From contig CALCVH010000153.1 in the NCBI GenBank assembly GCA_937907585.1, forward strand, positions 1 to 9,409: DNA of 9,409 bases, read 5' to 3'. This stretch comes from an uncultured Bacillota bacterium (GTDB lineage: Bacteria; Bacillota_I; Bacilli_A; Izemoplasmatales; UBA1188). Position 1 is the stretch's first letter; each line of letters begins with the position of its first letter. The notes under the pieces are model-generated. The model ran no database searches. It had not been told where the DNA came from and saw only the letters and a list, made by a program, of their open reading frames with translations. Below, piece after piece: positions 6,773 through 9,409 of this stretch. The position numbers and the translations under genes are program-made.

Positions 6773-7461
6773 GAAATATTATAAAACTCTTTATTTTTCT
6801 CTATACCAATGTATTTTCGATTTAATTTTTTTGCGACAAAACAAGTTGTACCGCTTCCGCTAAACGGATCTAGGACAATTTCATTTTCTTTGCTACAAGC
6901 TAGAATTATTCTTTCAAGCAATGCTTCAGGTTTTTGAGTTGGATGATATCCAAATTTCTTTTCATTCATTTGCACAGCAGGTATAGTCCACACATCTTGA
7001 AGTTCATCATTGTTAATTTTATACATATCTTCATAATTAAATGTATGATTATTCCCTTTGGAAGCCCATATTATTAATTCATAAGAAAACTTAAGTTTGT
7101 TCTTATAAATTAATGGAGGTGGATCTGATTTGTGCCAAACAACAATATTAATGATTTTAAAACCGATTTCATCTAAAAAGTTTTTAATATCAAAAATGTT
7201 ATGTATGGTTCCACTGATCCAAATGCTTCCACCATATTTTAAAACCCTGAAAGACTCTTTTATCCATGTTTTTGTAAACTCAATATGATTATCATATTTA
7301 GTCTTATCATCCCAATCGCCTTTATTAACTGAAACAATTTTACCACTATGGATACTTTTTCCACCATTTGATAAGAAATAAGGTGGATCTGCAAAAATTA
7401 AATCGATACTATTAGTTTTAAGAGTTTTTAATATTTCTATACAATCAGAGTTGTATAGCAA
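6748..7461 (-). CDS. Beta-class N6-adenine DNA methyltransferase
   Basis: This 237-residue DNA methyltransferase has the beta-class motif order. The catalytic DPPY comes first (residues 25-28, in IFADPPYFLSNGG), then HPTQKP (173-178), then the cofactor motif DPFSGSGT (198-205). The order and sequence place it with DpnA, HindIII and CcrM methylases, which make N6-methyladenine. The central region is divergent from DpnA (WHKSDPPPLIYKNKLKFSYE against WQKTNPxPNLxCRxFTHSTE), so its target may differ. The start is TTG 7459-7461, the only plausible start in frame, since TGA stops the frame 9 nt upstream. A near-consensus GGAAGGTGAT site precedes it. It follows the DpnII-like endonuclease by 40 nt and is probably the last gene of the restriction-modification operon. 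Protection of GATC is inferred from context. Confidence 0.9.
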   Translation of the reverse strand: MLYNSDCIEILKTLKTNSIDLIFADPPYFLSNGGKSIHSGKIVSVNKGDWDDKTKYDNHIEFTKTWIKESFRVLKYGGSIWISGTIHNIFDIKNFLDEIGFKIINIVVWHKSDPPPLIYKNKLKFSYELIIWASKGNNHTFNYEDMYKINNDELQDVWTIPAVQMNEKKFGYHPTQKPEALLERIILACSKENEIVLDPFSGSGTTCFVAKKLNRKYIGIEKNKEFYNISKRRIESI

Positions 7462-7501
7462 TTGTTTAAATCACCTTCCTTTATTATTTTATTATTTATA
7501 A

Positions 7502-8359
7502 TTAAAGTCTATTTAGAATGCCATCCTCTAAATCTTTGATATTATAAATTGAATCCATAACATCAAATGTTTCTTCTAGGTTATTTCTAGCGTCTATCCA
7601 GCCGAGTCCATCAGTAATCCAAACAAACTTGAAGTTATTAATGTTCTTTGACTCTAATGCTAACGTTTTATAACTTCTTGCTGTTTCATTTAATTTAGAA
7701 CCAGATGATGTATAAAAATTAGTTTCTATCGCATATGCAACATTATTCTTTAATATTACATAATCAAATCTTTTAACAGTTTTTCCTGAATTAGATAATG
7801 CTGCTAGTGATAATCCTGTAATCTTTTCTAATTCTTTAATCTTAATTTCTTTGAAATATGTCTTTCCTTTAATGAATCCAGCATCTTGAATATATTTTTC
7901 TACTAGATTTTCCATTAAATGACCGCCTCGATTCTTTCTACCATTTGAATCAAGACCTACTTCAACACCTAATACATAATCAACTAAATCTTTAACTATT
8001 CTATTAGACAATAATTCAAATAATCCTGTTTCTCTCATGAAATAACAATACTGGTCAATCGAATAGTTTTGTTTATTAAAGTTATATTTAAACTTTCCAT
8101 TATCATCTTGACAATATATTTCATTTTCTCTTTTCGCTAATAAAATAGGAATAGATTTTAAAGTTTCTGGATACTTTTTGATTATTGATTTAAATTCATC
8201 TTCTATATTTTTTGAACCAACTAGTGAATTTAATATATTTAATTCAACTTTGAATTCATTTAAATTATTATAAACATTATTGAAATCAACGTAATATTTA
8301 TAATCAGCTATGCTTTCTATAAATGTTGAAAGCCAATTATTGAAATTTCTGTTTGCCAT
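7502..8359 (-). CDS. dpnB: DpnII/MboI-family type II restriction endonuclease
   Basis: This 285-residue protein resembles the DpnII endonuclease (288 residues), which cuts unmethylated GATC. Recognisable blocks are the N-terminal NFNNWLSTFIESIADYKYYVDF, RKNRGGHLMENLVE (141-154), and the nuclease core RFDYVIL...AIETNFYTSSGSKLNETARSY (197-230). WITDGLGW lies at 247-254. The Asp of RFDY and Glu of IETN are the likely metal ligands of the PD-(D/E)xK fold, with Asn where Lys is usual. All blocks are intact, so an active enzyme is expected. The ATG start is 2 nt from the stop of the upstream unknown gene, with GAGGA about 8 nt upstream. GATC specificity is assigned from family membership. Confidence 0.93.
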   Translation of the reverse strand: MANRNFNNWLSTFIESIADYKYYVDFNNVYNNLNEFKVELNILNSLVGSKNIEDEFKSIIKKYPETLKSIPILLAKRENEIYCQDDNGKFKYNFNKQNYSIDQYCYFMRETGLFELLSNRIVKDLVDYVLGVEVGLDSNGRKNRGGHLMENLVEKYIQDAGFIKGKTYFKEIKIKELEKITGLSLAALSNSGKTVKRFDYVILKNNVAYAIETNFYTSSGSKLNETARSYKTLALESKNINNFKFVWITDGLGWIDARNNLEETFDVMDSIYNIKDLEDGILNRL

Positions 8360-8361
8360 TT

Positions 8362-8940
8362 TTATTTTCCTCTAAACCCAGCTGTAGATACTATTTTAAA
8401 AATATCTAGTTCATCTTCTAATAATTCATCTATTATTTTTCCGAACATATATGCATCTTTTCTATTAGTTTTTTCTTGAACTGATAATAAGTTCATTAAG
8501 ACATACAAGAAATCTATAGGATATTCTCCACAATCATTTAGCTTTTCAAATTTATCATAATCAAATAAATTCCACTGTTCTCTAATAAAATCATTTATTG
8601 AATCAAAATTATTATTTGTTAATGGCTTACACTCTTTCCAACTAGTTTGAAGCAATAACAAGAAATCATTAGTTAAGCCTCTTTCTTTGGACTGTTTTAA
8701 TAGAATATCAACAACCCAGTGAATATGTTTTGGAGTTCTTATTTTATTTTCTTTTTCTCTATATTTAATCAAAATATCGAATTGAGAGTAATCTCCTTGG
8801 AATACATAAATAGTGAAATCTTTAAATAATATTTCAGCAATCGCTATTTTATATTTATCGTTACTAGAACTTTCGATTCTACTTCTATTTGATATTTTAA
8901 TCTTTTGAGTACCTTTTTGGATTTTTAATTGATTAATCAT
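8362..8940 (-). CDS. Unknown protein inside the restriction operon
   Basis: I do not recognise this 192-residue protein. It has no membrane segment or signal peptide. The N-terminal 30 residues are basic and polar. Residues 31-60 look like beta strands (IAIAEILFKDFTIYVF, then FDILIKYRE). The rest is mainly helical, with RTPKHIHWVVDILLK at 68-82, a tryptophan-containing segment near 100-123, QEKTNRKDAYMFGKIIDELLE at 155-175, and the C-terminus FKIVSTAGFRGK. No nuclease, methyltransferase or helix-turn-helix motif is visible. Its ATG overlaps the upstream methyltransferase stop by 8 nt, and the endonuclease starts 2 nt after its own stop, so it is made together with both. A role in the restriction system (control, partner or specificity) is inferred from position only. 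Confidence 0.85.
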   Translation of the reverse strand: MINQLKIQKGTQKIKISNRSRIESSSNDKYKIAIAEILFKDFTIYVFQGDYSQFDILIKYREKENKIRTPKHIHWVVDILLKQSKERGLTNDFLLLLQTSWKECKPLTNNNFDSINDFIREQWNLFDYDKFEKLNDCGEYPIDFLYVLMNLLSVQEKTNRKDAYMFGKIIDELLEDELDIFKIVSTAGFRGK

Positions 8941-9409
8941 TCATTTTCTCCAATCTTCTTAAAGTTAATTCAAGATATTCTTCTTCCTGTTCTATGCCAA
9001 TATATTTTCTATTTAACATATTCGCAGCGATACCAGTTGTTCCTGAACCGTTAAAAGGATCAAGGATTAAATCTTCTTCATTAGTTGATGCTTTTATGAT
9101 TCGTTCTAATAATCCTAATGGTTTTTGAGTAGGATGTTTTCCCTCTTTCTTCTCACTTTTAGGTGTTACTGAAGAAATGTAAAATTCAGGTTCTAAATCT
9201 TCAAACATCCAAACATCTTTCATTTGTTTACCATTATTTTCTTCTTTCATTAATTCATAATTAAATGTATGAACACCTTTTTTATTTGGAGTTAATTGTT
9301 TTCTTGCCCAAATAACAGTTTCTGTAGAATGAGTAAAACACCTACAAGCTAAATTAGGGCTAGGATTAGTCTTTTGCCATATAATATTGTTAATGATGCT
9401 GAATCCTTC
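8933..9409 (-). CDS. dpnA: DpnA-like DNA adenine methyltransferase, 5' end missing
   Basis: This is the C-terminal 158 residues of a beta-class N6-adenine methyltransferase. The frame runs open to the right edge, so the start and the DPPY motif lie outside the window; ATG 9248-9250 is internal. The visible part has NNIIWQKTNPSPNLACRCFT, HSTETVIWARK, HTFNYELMKEENNGKQMKDVW, GKHPTQKPLGLLERIIKAS and LDPFNGSGTTG, a close match to DpnA (M2.DpnII). DpnA methylates adenine in GATC and is noted for acting on single-stranded DNA, which protects incoming plasmid DNA during transformation. The gene overlaps the next one by 8 nt. In the pneumococcal DpnII operon, dpnM (a Dam-like alpha-class enzyme) precedes dpnA; a homologue may lie just beyond 9409. 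Confidence 0.93.
   Translation of the reverse strand, partial: EGFSIINNIIWQKTNPSPNLACRCFTHSTETVIWARKQLTPNKKGVHTFNYELMKEENNGKQMKDVWMFEDLEPEFYISSVTPKSEKKEGKHPTQKPLGLLERIIKASTNEEDLILDPFNGSGTTGIAANMLNRKYIGIEQEEEYLELTLRRLEKMND

Noticed and set aside
1..9409. CRISPR arrays, tRNA or rRNA genes, and insertion sequences
   Set aside because: I found no regularly spaced repeats, no cloverleaf-like sequence and no transposase or terminal inverted repeats on either strand.

Overview
The window is AT-rich DNA from a low-GC member of the Bacillota. All eleven visible stop codons are TAA, and tryptophan is encoded by TGG with no in-frame TGA, so the genetic code is standard rather than the Mycoplasma code. 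AGGAGG-type ribosome binding sites, the gene set phoH, rpsU, yqeY, mtaB and rsmE (a cluster conserved in Firmicutes, here rearranged), and a uL15-like hypothetical protein point to an Acholeplasma-, Izemoplasma- or Haloplasma-like lineage or another very AT-rich Bacilli group. The phylum-level call is fairly secure. The genus is not determined.

Layout: 1-560 is the 5' part of phoH (minus), with its own extended -10 promoter. 661-697 is a terminator. rpsU (700-879, minus) diverges from an unknown single-pass membrane protein (998-1666, plus), which ends at a terminator shared with a convergent operon. That operon (2546-4030, then 1699-2544, minus) encodes a 494-aa protein with a duplicated unknown domain and a ribosomal uL15-like C-terminus, followed by a membrane-anchored protein with YegP/DUF1508-like modules. 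Upstream of it lie yqeY (4114-4536) and mtaB (4540-5847), also minus. rsmE (5916-6632) diverges from mtaB on the plus strand.

From 6748 to the right edge is a minus-strand restriction-modification locus of the DpnII/MboI (GATC) type. In transcription order it holds a DpnA-like N6-adenine methyltransferase cut by the window edge, an unknown 192-aa protein, a DpnII-family endonuclease, and a second, divergent beta-class methyltransferase. The first three genes overlap or nearly touch. The last follows a 40-nt gap with its own strong ribosome binding site and a TTG start.

The most interesting points are the unknown 192-aa protein inside the restriction operon, the two different beta-class methyltransferases flanking the nuclease, the uL15-like/duplicated-domain protein, and the junction at 4037-4086. 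At that junction a terminator hairpin, a consensus promoter and the ribosome binding site of the uL15-like gene are superimposed.
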